This document shows, in pieces, positions 29,174 to 39,903 of a DNA stretch of 64,000 nt. Position numbers and translations under genes: made by a program. The stretch spans positions 66,717 through 130,716 of the forward strand of contig NW_013657611.1 in the NCBI RefSeq assembly GCF_000142905.1, given 5' to 3'. How positions within the stretch are numbered: position 1 is the first letter of the stretch; the number at the start of each line of letters is the position of its first letter. The DNA comes from Thecamonas trahens ATCC 50062. Taxonomy: Eukaryota; Apusozoa; Apusomonadida; Apusomonadidae. The notes under the pieces were generated by a model that was given only the letters and a program-made list of their open reading frames with translations, ran no database searches and was not told the origin of the DNA.

Positions 29174-31057
29174 ATGTCCATGTCCCTCTCTATGGACTCG
29201 TCCGGAATGGACATGACCTTTGAACTCGAGGGCGGGGCGAGCATTGCCGACGCCGACCCGTCGTCTCCACCTCGCCTGGCCAACACCTCGCGGTTTGGTC
29301 TCCCAGACCTCCATACCGTCGACATCCCTGCTCTCCGTGCCGAACTCCGGGCAGGGGTGAGGGACCTCACACAACGTGCTCTCTTCCAGTCTGCAAAGTG
29401 GTACGTTCTCCTTCCCCCCTCCCTCCCCCCCCCCCTCCCCCTCGCGCCCTACTCACGCTCACCTTTGGCTCTCGCACACAGGGCCGCCGAGAACTTGCTC
29501 GGACTACCGCCTGAGGATGAGGCTGGGGAGATGTCATCGCTGGAAGCTAGTAGCGGCATGGGTCGGGCTGAGGACGAGGTCGTGCCGTCGGCAGGCGAGG
29601 CCGATGTCATTGCTATGGCCAGGGTCTACTTTGAGATGCGCGAGTATCGGCGGGTGGCCCACACGCTCCACGAGGCGCAGAGCGATCTGGGCAAGTTTAT
29701 GCGGTGGTACGCCACGTATCTGGCTGGCGAGAAGCGGATGGAGGAGGATGCGCTGGAGCTTGTGGGGCCAATGGCCGAGGCGCCCGGGAGCAACGGTGAG
29801 CTCCGCAGCCTGGCTAAGGAGCTGGAGAGCGAGTATCAGGCCTCGAGCCTCGATGGCTACGGCATGTACCTGTACGGGCTTGTGCTGAAGCAGCTTGACG
29901 CGCAAGCGCGGGCACTGTCGATGCTTGTGGCGGCGGTCAACGCGCGCCCGCTGCTGTGGGCGGCATGGACCGAGATTGCAGGCCTCTGCACCGACGCGGT
30001 GATGGCGGCCGAGCTGCCGCTGCCGGACCACTGGGCCAAGACCATGTTTGTGGCGCACCTGCACCTCGAGCTGCAGCAAAACGCCGAGTCGCTCACGCTG
30101 TGGGAGGAGCTCGGCGAGCTGTTTGTCGAGTCAGACCACGTGGTGGCGCAAGCTGCGCTCGCCAACTACAACCTGCGCGAGTTTGGCGTCTCGGGCGATC
30201 TGTTCGAGGCCCTTCTCGAGCGCGACCCGTACCGCCTCGAACACATGGACACGTACTCGAACATTCTGTACGTCAAGGAGGAGGCCGCCAAGCTGTCGCG
30301 GCTAGCACACAGCGCGTCGCAGACCGAAAAGTACCGCCCGGAGACCTGCTGCATCATCGGCAACTACTACTCGCTCAAGTCGCAGCACGAAAAGGCGGTG
30401 ACCTACTTCCGCCGCGCGCTTAAGCTCAACTCGCGGTTCCTCTCGGCGTGGACGCTGATGGGCCACGAATACGTCGAGATGAAGAACACGCCGGCGGCGA
30501 TCGAGGCCTACCGCCGCGCGGTGGACATTTCGCCGCGCGACTACCGTGCGTGGTACGGGCTCGGCCAGACGTACGAGATCCTCTCCATGCCGTTCTATGC
30601 CCTCTACTACTACCGCAAGGCCACCACGCTGCGACCTTACGACGCTCGCATGTGGTGTGCAATGGCCAACTGCTTTGAGAACCTCGATCGTGTCCCAGAG
30701 GCCATCAAGTGCTACGAACGCGCCCAGTCAAACTCGGATCGCGACGGCATCGCCCTCTCCCGCCTCGCCGACCTCTACGACGGGCTTGGAGACTCTGCCA
30801 AGGCCGCGTTCTACTTTGAGCGGAACCTCGCCCGCCTCGAGAAGGAAGGCGCCGCCGGGCCGGCCATGGTCAAGGCCCTCATCTACCTCGCCGTCTACTA
30901 CAAGAACACCGGCGATTTTGCCCAGGCCGAGCTCTTCTGCTCGCGGCTGCATGACTTTGGCGGTCGCGAGAAGGAAGAGGCCAAGGCCCTGCTCCGCGAG
31001 ATCCGCGCCGCGCACCGCCCGCTCATCCCATCCACGCCCAACACCTCGAACCCGTGA
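29174..31057 (+). CDS. CDC23: APC8/CDC23, anaphase-promoting complex TPR subunit
   Basis: Two exons, 29174-29400 and 29482-31057, 600 residues. The 81-nt intron (donor GTACGT, C-rich body, acceptor CACAG) is a multiple of three and stop-free, so retention would add 27 residues; the spliced product reads FQSAKWAAENL, matching CDC23 orthologues (SAKW-A-E). The rest is TPR repeats with strong APC8 features: SSLDGYGMYLYGLVLKQ, the HLHLELQQNAESLTLWEEL region, CIIGNYYSLKSQHEKAVTYF, SRFLSAWTLMGHEYVEMKN and DYRAWYGLGQTYEILSMPFYALYYY. In the APC/C ubiquitin ligase this subunit is part of the TPR scaffold that promotes cyclin and securin degradation. The start MSMSLSMDSSGMDMT follows a CCACCACC leader. 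The C-terminus ends in a short Pro/Thr tail. Confidence 0.93.
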   Translation: MSMSLSMDSSGMDMTFELEGGASIADADPSSPPRLANTSRFGLPDLHTVDIPALRAELRAGVRDLTQRALFQSAKWYVLLPPSLPPPLPLAPYSRSPLALAHRAAENLLGLPPEDEAGEMSSLEASSGMGRAEDEVVPSAGEADVIAMARVYFEMREYRRVAHTLHEAQSDLGKFMRWYATYLAGEKRMEEDALELVGPMAEAPGSNGELRSLAKELESEYQASSLDGYGMYLYGLVLKQLDAQARALSMLVAAVNARPLLWAAWTEIAGLCTDAVMAAELPLPDHWAKTMFVAHLHLELQQNAESLTLWEELGELFVESDHVVAQAALANYNLREFGVSGDLFEALLERDPYRLEHMDTYSNILYVKEEAAKLSRLAHSASQTEKYRPETCCIIGNYYSLKSQHEKAVTYFRRALKLNSRFLSAWTLMGHEYVEMKNTPAAIEAYRRAVDISPRDYRAWYGLGQTYEILSMPFYALYYYRKATTLRPYDARMWCAMANCFENLDRVPEAIKCYERAQSNSDRDGIALSRLADLYDGLGDSAKAAFYFERNLARLEKEGAAGPAMVKALIYLAVYYKNTGDFAQAELFCSRLHDFGGREKEEAKALLREIRAAHRPLIPSTPNTSNP

Positions 31058-31459
31058 GTTTGGGACACGGGCTAACCAATAACAGTTGAGACAACGTGAC
31101 GCAGCCACGCAGCCGCCCAGCCCAACAGCCCAACACATCCGCCCAACCGCTTCCCCACCCGACGATTGCCACGTCAGGCAGTCGGGACACAGGGAGAGGC
31201 AATCCGGCAATCGGGCAATCGGGACATCGGGCAATCAGGCAGTCAACTGTGGCCCATCGCCCGTCGCCCGCCCGTCGCCCCCATTCGCCAGACGGCCGTT
31301 GGCGCCGAATACCCATCACAGCCGCAGCTCCCCCACCCGACGACCCGCCGCCCCGCCTCGGCCACGCGCCAAGCGCCACCACCTCACCACCACTACCACC
31401 ACCACCGCCACACATACCCACACACATACACATACACATACCCAGGCACAGAACCCAGC
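31058..31459. repeat. Intergenic with GGCAATCGGG direct repeats
   Basis: The spacer between APC8 and the dynein gene includes imperfect tandem copies of a roughly 10-bp unit, GGCAATCGGG (31197-31245), then CGTCGCC repeats and a CACATA tract just before the dynein start. No gene seen. Confidence 0.6.
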
Positions 31460-33202
31460 ATGGAGGAGATTGCCGAGGCGTACACGCGGCCGCGGCGCGA
31501 CTTTGGACGGCCGTGCAATTTTTCGTTGCGCGAAGCGGCGCTGCTGGTGGACACGTCGACGGGAAGCCGGATCGAGATCCGGCCCGAGGCCGAGCTTGAG
31601 GAGGAGTATGTTGTTCGAAACCCAGTGGAGCGTGCTGTTGAGCGGCGGGATGTCATGTCTGTCCACGAGGTGAACACTGAGCACATCCAGACCGAGTCGC
31701 GCGGTGTGCTGCATGTCGAGGGCGGTTGGCCCAAGGACGTCAACTACATGGAGGCCGGCTCTAAGGAGCGGTACAAGCGCAAGGTGGAGAAGGACGACGA
31801 CTTTGTGTACCGAGTCAAGGCGCTCGGCGAGCAGGTCGAGGTGGCCATCATGGAGAACAACGCCATCGACATCTACGAGAACTACTTTGTGGGCGAGGAG
31901 GTGGACCACTCGGGCGAGCCGCCGTCAGCCAAGACGCTCACTGTCTTTCGCGACCCGGCCGAGCTGAAGCGGACAGCGGCAGACGTGGCGTGGCAAGGCG
32001 ACAACTCGTCCAAGATGGCGATTGCGTACTGTGAGCTCCAGTTCCAGGGTATGGTCGAGGGCACCTCCATGTCGTCGTACGTGTGGGACGTAGAGAACCC
32101 CACGGCGCCCGAGCTGGAAATTGTGCCGTCGTCGCCGCTCTGGTGCCTCGAGTACAACCCCAAGGACCCGCACATTCTGCTCGGCGGCTCGCAGAATGGA
32201 CTCATTGCGTTCTGGGACACGCGCAAGGGCGCGTCGGCCGCCAACTCGACGTCGTCGGTCGAGCGCTCGCACCGCGACCCGGTGTACTCAGCGCGCTGGA
32301 TCCAGTCCAAGTCGGCGTCCGAGTGCTTCTCCTGCTCGACCGACGGCATGGTCCACTGGTGGGACATCCGCAAGCTCGGCGAACCGCTCGACTCGCTCCG
32401 GCTCCGCATCCCCAAGGGCGATGGCACTATTCTCGGCGGCGTCGTTCTCGACTACGACTTTTCCATGCCCACCAAGTACATGGTCGGAACCGAGCAGGGC
32501 GTCATCCTCAACTGCAACAAGAAGGCGCGCAATCCGAATGACAAGATCCTCCGCACCTTTAACGGCCACCACGGGCCCATCTATGCTCTCCAGCGCAACC
32601 CGTTCTTCCCCAAGTTCTTCCTCTCGGTCGGCGACTGGTCAGCCCGCATTTGGAACGAGGACACGGCGTCGTCGATCATCACCACCAAGTACCACATGTC
32701 GTACCTGACCAACGCCGCCTGGTCGCCCACACGTGCCGGCGTCTTCCTCACCGCCAAGATGGACGGCACCGTCGACATCTGGGACTACCTGCACAAGCAA
32801 AACGACCCTACCCTCTCGCTGCAGGTCTCCGACTACGATATTCGCGCCCTCGACTTTCACGGCTCGGGCCGCTTTGTCGCCGTCGGCGACGGCGAGGGCA
32901 CCACCACTCTGCTCCAGCTCTCGCCGGGCCTCTCCGAGATGCAGAACCAGGAGCGCCAGACCATCGGCGCCATGTTTGAGCGCGAGCAGAAGCGCGAAAA
33001 AATGCTCGAGACCCGCGCCCGCGAGCTCAAGAACCAGTCCAAGATCCAGGCCGAGATGGTCTCGTCGCAGCTCGACGACATCGCAGAAGTCTCTGAGGAG
33101 CAGCTCCGCCAGGCCGAGCGCGCCTTTTACGACGCCGTCCGCCAGGCCGAAGAGGAGCAGAAGGCGCTTGGCGGCGGCGAGTCGTCGGTCCAGGAGTACT
33201 AA
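31460..33202 (+). CDS. DNAI2: Axonemal outer-arm dynein intermediate chain (DNAI2/IC2)
   Basis: 580 residues from Met 31460 (MEEIAEAYTRPRRDFGRP). The N-terminal 170 residues carry the DNAI2-specific sequence EHIQTESRGVLHVEGGWPKDVN and VAIMENNAIDIYENYFVGEE. A WD-repeat propeller follows (about 190-520) with VWDVENP, IAFWDTRKG, VHWWDIRKLGEP, NGHHGPIYALQRNPF and VDIWDYLHK, then a charged coiled coil (FEREQKREKMLETRARELKNQ) and a Glu-rich C-terminus. This intermediate chain anchors the outer dynein arm heavy chains at the base of the arm in motile flagella. The gene therefore implies a motile axoneme. Length matches animal and algal orthologues (about 570-600). Confidence 0.93.
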   Translation: MEEIAEAYTRPRRDFGRPCNFSLREAALLVDTSTGSRIEIRPEAELEEEYVVRNPVERAVERRDVMSVHEVNTEHIQTESRGVLHVEGGWPKDVNYMEAGSKERYKRKVEKDDDFVYRVKALGEQVEVAIMENNAIDIYENYFVGEEVDHSGEPPSAKTLTVFRDPAELKRTAADVAWQGDNSSKMAIAYCELQFQGMVEGTSMSSYVWDVENPTAPELEIVPSSPLWCLEYNPKDPHILLGGSQNGLIAFWDTRKGASAANSTSSVERSHRDPVYSARWIQSKSASECFSCSTDGMVHWWDIRKLGEPLDSLRLRIPKGDGTILGGVVLDYDFSMPTKYMVGTEQGVILNCNKKARNPNDKILRTFNGHHGPIYALQRNPFFPKFFLSVGDWSARIWNEDTASSIITTKYHMSYLTNAAWSPTRAGVFLTAKMDGTVDIWDYLHKQNDPTLSLQVSDYDIRALDFHGSGRFVAVGDGEGTTTLLQLSPGLSEMQNQERQTIGAMFEREQKREKMLETRARELKNQSKIQAEMVSSQLDDIAEVSEEQLRQAERAFYDAVRQAEEEQKALGGGESSVQEY

Positions 33203-33460
33203 ACGCTTGTCCACCCTTTCTCGCTTTGCCCATCCTCGGTGGCGCGTACCCTCGCAAGTCGCGCTGCACTGGCCGCACGTCGGACATGTCGGTCGGTCCA
33301 CCACATCGCGGTAGCGTGGACGCGTGCGAACGATCATTTGTTGGTTCTTCGTTCGTTTGCTCGTTCGCTCGTTCATTCGTTCGTTCGTTCGCTCGTTCGT
33401 TGGCCCACCCAACGGCTAGCCAGCCACCACCCCCCTCCCCCCTACACCCCACACCCCACA

Positions 33461-33495
<35 letters not shown>

Positions 33496-33541
33496 CCGAC
33501 CAACGTCAGGCGCCACCCACTCGACTGCCTTTACAGGAGGT
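33203..33541. repeat. Intergenic with TTCG repeat
   Basis: The leader region of the doublecortin gene has a GTTC/TTCG tetranucleotide repeat (about 33345-33402) and a CA tract (33467-33492). An acceptor-like TTTACAG precedes the start codon at 33542, so an untranslated 5' exon is possible. Confidence 0.5.
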
Positions 33542-36430
33542 ATGTCGCGCAGCTATACCACATCCTCACTGGCGCGCGACCTGGCCCGGCTCTCTCCCGT
33601 GGAGCTTCGCCAGCTGCTGGTCGACGCCTGCGCCGCAGACTCGGTCCTCCGTGCCGAGGTCACCCGTTCGGTGGCGGCTCTGCTCTCGGCCAAGTCGCGG
33701 ACCTCGGGCGGCACAAGCCCGGTCAAGCATGTTCAGCCCGACGATTCGCCGCTGGACGACCCGCGCATGTCCCGCCGCCCGCCGTCGGCGGCTGCCTCGC
33801 CCGCTGGCCGCCGTCGTCCACCCTCTGCTGCATCGGCCGCCTCGCCGTCCTCGCGCCCGCGATCGAGGGCGTCGCGGACAAAGTCGCGCAAGACTGGCTC
33901 GCCTGAGCGCGGTTCGCCCAAACGGCGCGGCGGCCTGTTTGACAGGCTCCCGCCCAAGGCTCTCCGCGTCCGCGCCTTCCGCAACGGCTACGACAATGAC
34001 AAGGACGGCGTGTCGATCGCCGCCAAGTCGCTCGACCAGCTGCTAACGCTCGCCACGGCCAAGCTCAACCTCAACTCGGCCGCTCGCAGAATTTTCCGCG
34101 CCTCGGGTGTCGAAGTCAAGGATATGCCTGCTCCAGCGCCCGCCGCCGACGCCGACTCTGACGCTGAGACCAGCAGCCCAGCTGAGAGCCGCAGCTATGC
34201 CACCTTTAGCGACCTCGCCGCCGACGAGCCGGTCTTTGTCTCGATGGGCGAAGCATGGGTTGATCCCAAGATGCGGGGTATCCGCCGAACGGTGGTCTCG
34301 ACCTCGGGCGTCGGCTCGGAGACTTCGCCATCGAAGCGGTGGGACCGGTTTACTCCGCCGGCCAAGACCTCGGTTGTGGCCTTTAAGAACGGGAGCCACG
34401 AGGACTTTGAGGGCGTCCGCATTCCAGGCGCTTCGGTTGATGAGCTCCTCATCTCGGCAACCGCCAAGCTCCCACTCACTACCGCAGGCCGCGCGCTCTA
34501 CCTCGCCGACGGCTCGCGGGTTGTCGACTCGCTGCCGCCGGGCACGCCTGCTTACGCCTCGCCGTCCCGCGGTCGCGCCTCGGTTACCGCGCTCTCCGGC
34601 TCTGGCTCTGACTCTGGCGAGCAGATTCCTGATGCGAGCGACGACGACGCACACGCAGACGGGGCCAGCGGGTCGGTGGCATCGCCAACGCGGCGGACCC
34701 ACAAGAAAGGCCGCGAGCCGCTTGTCCTCTTCTCAGAGCTCGAGTCTGGAACTCACGTGTTTGTTTCGTGTGGCGAGCCGTTCCGGGTGCCTGGCGATCT
34801 CAAGCCCATCATCTCACTCATCCGCCCGCTGCCAGCCGACTCGCGGCTCCTGCCGCGGCCGGCCAAGTACTTTCAAGTCCTGCCAAACGGCAAGCTGCCG
34901 AGCAAGTTCCACGCGCCGCGGATCTCGGGCTTTTCGCTCGAGGAGCTCCTTGCCGCCGCAACCTTCCGGCTCGGCTTTCCGACTCATGCCTCTGCGCTCT
35001 TCACCGAGGACGGCGCCGTCGTCGTCGAGACTCCGCCGGAGCACCTACTTCGTCTCGAACGACAGGAGCAGGCCGCCATGGCCAAGGTTCGCAAGTCGAT
35101 GGCCGATGCCGCCTCGGCCGCCAACCAAGACGCAGCGTCGGATGGAGGCGCGAGCAAGCGCAAGAGCAAGCGCAAGAGCAAGAGCAAGCGCAAGCGCAAG
35201 AGCAAGAACAAGAAAAAGTCGTCGCACTCGGCTTCCGGCTCGAGCTCCTCCAACTCGGGCTCAGGCTCAGGTTCAGGTTCCAGTTCGGGCTCGGGCTCGG
35301 GCTCAGGCTCAGGCCCCAGTTCGGGCTCGGGCTCGGGTTCAGGTTCAGACTCGGGCTCGAACTCGCACTCGGATACCGGCGGCAGCGACAACGGTAGCAC
35401 TGCCGGCGACGCCGGCCCTGTTGCGTTTGAGGACTTTGATGTGGGCGAGGTCCGCCGGCGGTACGTACTGCTCAAGGAACTGCAGTCCGGGACCATGCTT
35501 TGGGCATCGCGGGGCGAGCCGTGGCTCCGACCCGGCTCGCGCAAGCCACTGACCAAGCGGATCCGTCCGCTGCCGGAGGACTCGCCGCTCATTCCTAAGA
35601 CTAAGAAACGGCTGATTGTGCTGATGAACGGCGAGAACCTGCTGCGGAAGGGCAAGCGCATCTGCGGCAACACGGTCCAGGATATCCTGCACCAGTGCCA
35701 CGAGCCGCTCGGCATTGCCGGTCAGCCGAAGCTCCTGTTTCTCGGCGATGGCAAGATTGTGGTTGACGAGTACGACGAGAAGAACCCCGGCCGCATCCCG
35801 CGTCCGCCCAAGTCGGTCAACCCGATCGCCGAAGCAAAGAAGCAGCTCCGCGATGCCGAGCCGATCACGCCTGTCCGCCTCCAGCAGTCGTCGCAGTACG
35901 GGCGCGGCGTGCTTGCCGACGCCTCGTGGCGCGGTCAGCCGCATCTTCGGATCGGAAACTCGCTGCTTCACGCTGCACCGCCGCTCAACTTTGGCATTGT
36001 TCGCGGTGGCCGTGAGCGTTGTGTCAAGCTCGCTGAGCTGGGCGACAAGGCCCTAGTCTGGGTCTCGTGCGGCGAGTCGTTCAAGTCGCTCGTTCCCTCG
36101 CAGGACAAGTACAACCCGCATCCCAACGTGCCGACCATCCGACCGGACTCGCGCCTGTTGACTCGCAAGCGGACGCGGGTCTTTGCCTACAAGAACGGCT
36201 GGTTCCACAAGGGAACCGGCCACGCCGTTGTCGGTGCCACCCTCGATGACCTCCTGAACGAGTGCACCACCGCCCTCTCGATGATCCTACCCGCCACCAT
36301 CCTCTACACGGAGGACGGCGAGCGCATCACCGACATCACCAAGCTCGAGAAGGACCAGATCGTCTTTGCTGCGCACACCCCGCCGTTCCGCCGCACCGAC
36401 GAGCCGCTCGTCACCAACCCGGGCAAGTAA
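33542..36430 (+). CDS. Five-repeat doublecortin-domain protein
   Basis: 962 residues from Met 33542 ([14 protein letters not shown]). Five doublecortin-type units are recognisable from the opening strand with NG and the later AxxLLx helix: about 142 ([11 protein letters not shown]), 277 ([11 protein letters not shown]), 442 ([11 protein letters not shown]), 688 ([11 protein letters not shown]) and 880 ([11 protein letters not shown]). Each is followed by a helix such as [15 protein letters not shown] and by an LxxG-type end ([45 protein letters not shown]). Between units 3 and 4 is a Lys/Arg/Ser block and a long Ser-Gly repeat (about 538-616). Doublecortin domains bind and stabilise microtubules; protein families with tandem copies are linked to axonemal or cortical microtubules. 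It lies head-to-tail 339 bp after the dynein gene. The specific orthologue is not assigned. Confidence 0.85.
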   Translation: MSRSYTTSSLARDLARLSPVELRQLLVDACAADSVLRAEVTRSVAALLSAKSRTSGGTSPVKHVQPDDSPLDDPRMSRRPPSAAASPAGRRRPPSAASAASPSSRPRSRASRTKSRKTGSPERGSPKRRGGLFDRLPPKALRVRAFRNGYDNDKDGVSIAAKSLDQLLTLATAKLNLNSAARRIFRASGVEVKDMPAPAPAADADSDAETSSPAESRSYATFSDLAADEPVFVSMGEAWVDPKMRGIRRTVVSTSGVGSETSPSKRWDRFTPPAKTSVVAFKNGSHEDFEGVRIPGASVDELLISATAKLPLTTAGRALYLADGSRVVDSLPPGTPAYASPSRGRASVTALSGSGSDSGEQIPDASDDDAHADGASGSVASPTRRTHKKGREPLVLFSELESGTHVFVSCGEPFRVPGDLKPIISLIRPLPADSRLLPRPAKYFQVLPNGKLPSKFHAPRISGFSLEELLAAATFRLGFPTHASALFTEDGAVVVETPPEHLLRLERQEQAAMAKVRKSMADAASAANQDAASDGGASKRKSKRKSKSKRKRKSKNKKKSSHSASGSSSSNSGSGSGSGSSSGSGSGSGSGPSSGSGSGSGSDSGSNSHSDTGGSDNGSTAGDAGPVAFEDFDVGEVRRRYVLLKELQSGTMLWASRGEPWLRPGSRKPLTKRIRPLPEDSPLIPKTKKRLIVLMNGENLLRKGKRICGNTVQDILHQCHEPLGIAGQPKLLFLGDGKIVVDEYDEKNPGRIPRPPKSVNPIAEAKKQLRDAEPITPVRLQQSSQYGRGVLADASWRGQPHLRIGNSLLHAAPPLNFGIVRGGRERCVKLAELGDKALVWVSCGESFKSLVPSQDKYNPHPNVPTIRPDSRLLTRKRTRVFAYKNGWFHKGTGHAVVGATLDDLLNECTTALSMILPATILYTEDGERITDITKLEKDQIVFAAHTPPFRRTDEPLVTNPGK

Positions 36431-36456
36431 AGCCTTGGCATCCAGGGCGCGCGTCG

Positions 36457-39400
36457 TCAAGCCTTCAGCTTGTCCGCCACTCGCTCCCATGCCGCCGCTA
36501 GCGTCCGCGATGCTGGCGAGAGCAGCGTCAGGCTCAGCAGCGGAAGAAAGGTCGAGCCGTCGGCCGACGATCGGGGCGCTGCCGCGAGGAGCCGCGCAAC
36601 CTCATCGATGCTCTGGTCGCCCACAAGCTCCTGAACTGCCATATCGACCCGTGCAAGGAGCTTCTGGAGGAGTGGTGCGAGGCGCGGCGTGGTCCACGCG
36701 CCGGCGAGTGCAGCTAGTGTCTGCGCGGCGGTGCCGACATCGCAGGCCGCCACTGCAGCCACGATTGCATCGCCAACCACTTCCGCCGTGATGACCACCA
36801 CTTTGGGGTGCTTGCGGACGCGGACACGCCGGACCTTCTTGACTTTGACCCGAATGGTACGCTTGCCAGACCGCGGCTGCACAGATGGAGCCGCCCTCGC
36901 CACGCTCGGCGTGGTCGGGCCTGGCGGCGCGTCGGCGAGCGACGCCACAAACCGCAGAATGGGTGGGAGGAGATCGTGCCGCTGTGCGCCAAGGACAGCC
37001 TCTAGCACGTTGGCGAACGAGTCAAGCTGGAGTTCGTCTGGGCTAGCGTCGAGCAAAACAATAAGGAGGTTGACGCCCGAGTCGAGGTCGCCGAGTGCCA
37101 GTGCGCGCGCCACGAGCTCTGCCGGCTCGCCAAAAACCGAGAACATCCACGGCCAGAACGAGATGTCCGACTTGCGGACAACGCCGACGGCAGCAGCCAA
37201 AAAGACCTCCTCGCCGAGGTACTCGACAAATGCCATCGAAGACTCGAGCAGGTCGTTGGCTTCTGACGCGGTGGCGGCGTGGAGGACTCGCTCGGCGAGG
37301 CCGGTCACACCAGCCGAAACTTGGCTGGCTGTGGCAACACTGCGCGCAAAGGCAAGGAGGGTCGGAAGATCGCTTCCACGCGCAAGGCAGTGCAGAATGT
37401 AGTGCGCAACAACTGTGTGACTCCGCAGCGCCCGCTCATAGCCGTCTGATCCGGCCGACGAGAAAAGCGTCGGGTCAAAAGCAGCGATGGTTCCCGAGGC
37501 CGCGTCGAGCGCGAGCGTCGGCGCATACCGTGAGCTCCACAGGCTCTGCTCCGGTCCGCTACGAGCAAGGTCGGCCATCCACATCGAAAGGGCCGGCGCG
37601 CGTCCAAAAGCAGAGTGTGCCGTGTTGAGCGCAAGGCCGGAGACTCCGCGCGGAGAGGTAGTGAGCACCACCAGGCCAAGGTCCGCCGGCGCCGGCGCGG
37701 CCACAAAAGTGCCGACATCGGATGCGATCCAGACCGGTGCCGACGCTGCGCACCGTGCCGTGTCAAGCGTGACGAGCCCAAGCCGCCCGCGATGGACAAA
37801 GAGCAGAGCCGCAGCGTCGTCTCGGTCTGGAAGCAGGTGAAGCGAGAGTGCGGGTGACGCAGCAACAAGCGAGCCGGTGCCCGCCTCACCAAGCTCGATA
37901 CGAGACAGAGCAAGGTACGGTGAGTCGCTCGGTGGCGAGGCACGGACCAGCAGCCGCAGCGAGCCGCTGGCGTCAAGAACAGCAAGCAGGCCGCCCCCGG
38001 GCGAGGCAGCGAGGCGGGCGATGCGGGTCGGGAAGAGAAGCGGCGCCGGAATTGGGGTCGGAACAGCCAGCGGGCTGGTGAGCGAGAATGGAACAACCAA
38101 ATACGATGCGGCGGCGCGTGAGTAGGCAGCAACAGCAAACCGCGAGTCGTCGAGCCAGACAACGGCGATGACAGCCAGATCGCGCTCAGTCGCTCGCGAG
38201 CCAATGAGGTGCCACTTTGCGGTGCGGACATCGTAGACGGTAAAGCCGGCACCAGCCCAGACAACGCCATGGAGCGCTGACGGCGACCAGGCCCATCCGA
38301 CAACCGGCGCGTTGTAGTCCTCGAGATAAGTGGGCGGATATGCGACGCAAGGGTTGAGGAGCAGCGCCGACCGCGGGCCGACGTCTTCTTCGAGCGCCTC
38401 CTCGACAAAAGCCTTGTACACCACGAGACCAGACTCGGAGACAAGAGTGAGGGCGCGCTCGCGGACGTTGCTTTGCATTAGATCGTACTTGTGAAGCTCG
38501 GCGGGCGAGGCAGCGAGGAGAGCAAAGCCGCGGGCAAACCAGCCGATGCTTGCAGTGTCCGGGGCGAGTGCAGCTGTGCGCGCATCGATGCGGGCCGGCG
38601 CTGCCGACGCGTACGACCAGGTGAGCAGAGCACGGGTGTGGTCGGAGAGGGTGACTGTGATGCCGACAGCATCGCCGCGTGGTGCAGCGACCACAGCACC
38701 GCTCACCACCACCGCAGCTGCAGGGTCGTCGAGGTCAAGGGCGGCAACAAGATCGATAGACGCCAGATGGCGGAGCAAGAGGCCCGCAGAGCTGCGGCGA
38801 CGGGTGGCAGCAAAAACGCTCAGTGCGCCTGATGCCGTGAGGACGACGACCGCGCCATGGCGCGGAAGCAGTGCGCCGGCCACGGCGTCGGTCCCGGGTA
38901 TGCTCGCGGTCTCTACACCAGTAGACGCCATGTCGTAGCGGACAACGCGTGCCGAGCCGTAGCTTGTCACCGCCAGCACCCAGAGCGCGTCACGGTCATC
39001 GCCATCGTCGGCAGCAGCAAGCGCAGTGATTGGCGCGTCGAGCTCGACGACCACGGCTGGCGCGTCGGGATCGCCCTCGAGCAGCTCCCACGGCGTGCAG
39101 ACAGCTGTCGAGCCTGCTGCAGCAACCACTCGGTGGCGGGTAGCGGCCAAGAGCGGTGCGCCGGGGCCCAGATCGGCGCCGTGCGTCTCCGTGATGGCGA
39201 GGGCGGCCGGCCCGGCCGATGCGAGTCGGCAGAGCGCTAGGCGAGGAGGATGGGCATGGACAAAGGCCAGATGTGACCCAGACCAATCGGCAGCCATGGC
39301 AGAGAGTGGCGGGAGGGTGTCCGGAGGCGCAGCAGCCTTTGCCACACATGCCTCTGGCTGTGGCCGTGAGAGCCACTGGACGAGCGAGCCATCAGCGTGA

Positions 39401-39516
39401 GCCACAAAGCCCGCCGAGGCCGAGAGGGTAGTACAAGTGGCAACCACAGGCGAGGTGTTGCTGCTGCGGAGGATCAGTCGTGTCCCTGGTGTTGCCCGTG
39501 GGACGTATGTCCACAT
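36457..39516 (-). CDS. RIC1: RIC1 homologue, Rab6-GEF subunit
   Basis: 1019 residues. The N-terminal half is WD-type beta-propeller sequence, including VVGWAWSPSALHGVVWAGAGFTVYD, which resembles the conserved Ric1 propeller segment. The C-terminal RIC1 region (about 690-900) has RSHTVVAHYILHCLARG, AFARSVATASQVSAGVTGLAERVLHAA, FVEYLGEEVFLAAAVGVVRKSDISFWPWMFSVFGEPAELVARAL and DLDSGVNLLIVLLDAS, matching the helical array of yeast Ric1p and animal RIC1. A basic cluster (KRTIRVKVKKVRRVRVRKHP) lies near 920. With Rgp1, RIC1 activates Ypt6/Rab6 on the Golgi for retrograde traffic. Length is close to yeast Ric1 (1056). The start MWTYVPRATPG is the first Met and begins the propeller. The stop is only 26 bp from the convergent doublecortin gene's stop. 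Confidence 0.85.
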   Translation of the reverse strand: MWTYVPRATPGTRLILRSSNTSPVVATCTTLSASAGFVAHADGSLVQWLSRPQPEACVAKAAAPPDTLPPLSAMAADWSGSHLAFVHAHPPRLALCRLASAGPAALAITETHGADLGPGAPLLAATRHRVVAAAGSTAVCTPWELLEGDPDAPAVVVELDAPITALAAADDGDDRDALWVLAVTSYGSARVVRYDMASTGVETASIPGTDAVAGALLPRHGAVVVLTASGALSVFAATRRRSSAGLLLRHLASIDLVAALDLDDPAAAVVVSGAVVAAPRGDAVGITVTLSDHTRALLTWSYASAAPARIDARTAALAPDTASIGWFARGFALLAASPAELHKYDLMQSNVRERALTLVSESGLVVYKAFVEEALEEDVGPRSALLLNPCVAYPPTYLEDYNAPVVGWAWSPSALHGVVWAGAGFTVYDVRTAKWHLIGSRATERDLAVIAVVWLDDSRFAVAAYSRAAASYLVVPFSLTSPLAVPTPIPAPLLFPTRIARLAASPGGGLLAVLDASGSLRLLVRASPPSDSPYLALSRIELGEAGTGSLVAASPALSLHLLPDRDDAAALLFVHRGRLGLVTLDTARCAASAPVWIASDVGTFVAAPAPADLGLVVLTTSPRGVSGLALNTAHSAFGRAPALSMWMADLARSGPEQSLWSSRYAPTLALDAASGTIAAFDPTLFSSAGSDGYERALRSHTVVAHYILHCLARGSDLPTLLAFARSVATASQVSAGVTGLAERVLHAATASEANDLLESSMAFVEYLGEEVFLAAAVGVVRKSDISFWPWMFSVFGEPAELVARALALGDLDSGVNLLIVLLDASPDELQLDSFANVLEAVLGAQRHDLLPPILRFVASLADAPPGPTTPSVARAAPSVQPRSGKRTIRVKVKKVRRVRVRKHPKVVVITAEVVGDAIVAAVAACDVGTAAQTLAALAGAWTTPRLAPLLQKLLARVDMAVQELVGDQSIDEVARLLAAAPRSSADGSTFLPLLSLTLLSPASRTLAAAWERVADKLKA

Positions 39517-39590
39517 GGCAAGCGAGCCTGGCGGAGAGTGAGGTGGCGCAAGGTGGTGGTGGCGCGAGTGGTACGACGGTCATTGGCTAC

Positions 39591-39636
39591 TGATGATGAT
39601 GATGATGATGGTGATGGTGATGGTGATGGTGATGAG
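39591..39636. repeat. GAT/GGTGAT repeat
   Basis: A (GAT)n run changes into (GGTGAT)n units. It lies in the leader region of RIC1 on the minus strand. Confidence 0.9.
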
Positions 39637-39757
39637 AGTGACGAAGACACAGACGACCGATAGTGGTGTGCCACCCAGAGTATAAGCTGAGAGATGGTGG
39701 AAGGGGAAGATGGACAAGCGATGTTATTTGAGGGGTGTGGGGGAGTGGAAGAGGGGT

Positions 39758-39776
39758 GGGGGGGGGGGGGGGGGGG
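39758..39776. repeat. Poly-G tract, 19 bases
   Basis: Nineteen consecutive G close to the assembly gap; it may have contributed to the assembly break. Confidence 0.9.
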
Positions 39777-39803
39777 AGGGGAGGGCCGGGTCAGACCGGG
39801 TCG

Positions 39804-39903
39804 NNNNNNNNNNNNNNNNNNNNNNNNNNNNNNNNNNNNNNNNNNNNNNNNNNNNNNNNNNNNNNNNNNNNNNNNNNNNNNNNNNNNNNNNNNNNNNNNN
39901 NNN
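39804..39903. other. Assembly gap, 100 N
   Basis: Exactly 100 N, a conventional size for a gap of unknown length. The flanks read GACCGGGTCG on the left and CGGGTCGAGG on the right, sharing CGGGTCG, which suggests the gap sits in a repeat. Confidence 0.98.

Noticed and set aside
31190-31250. GGCAATCGGG repeats as a CRISPR-like array
   Set aside because: The units are about 10 bp, contiguous and degenerate, with no spacers; the genome is eukaryotic.
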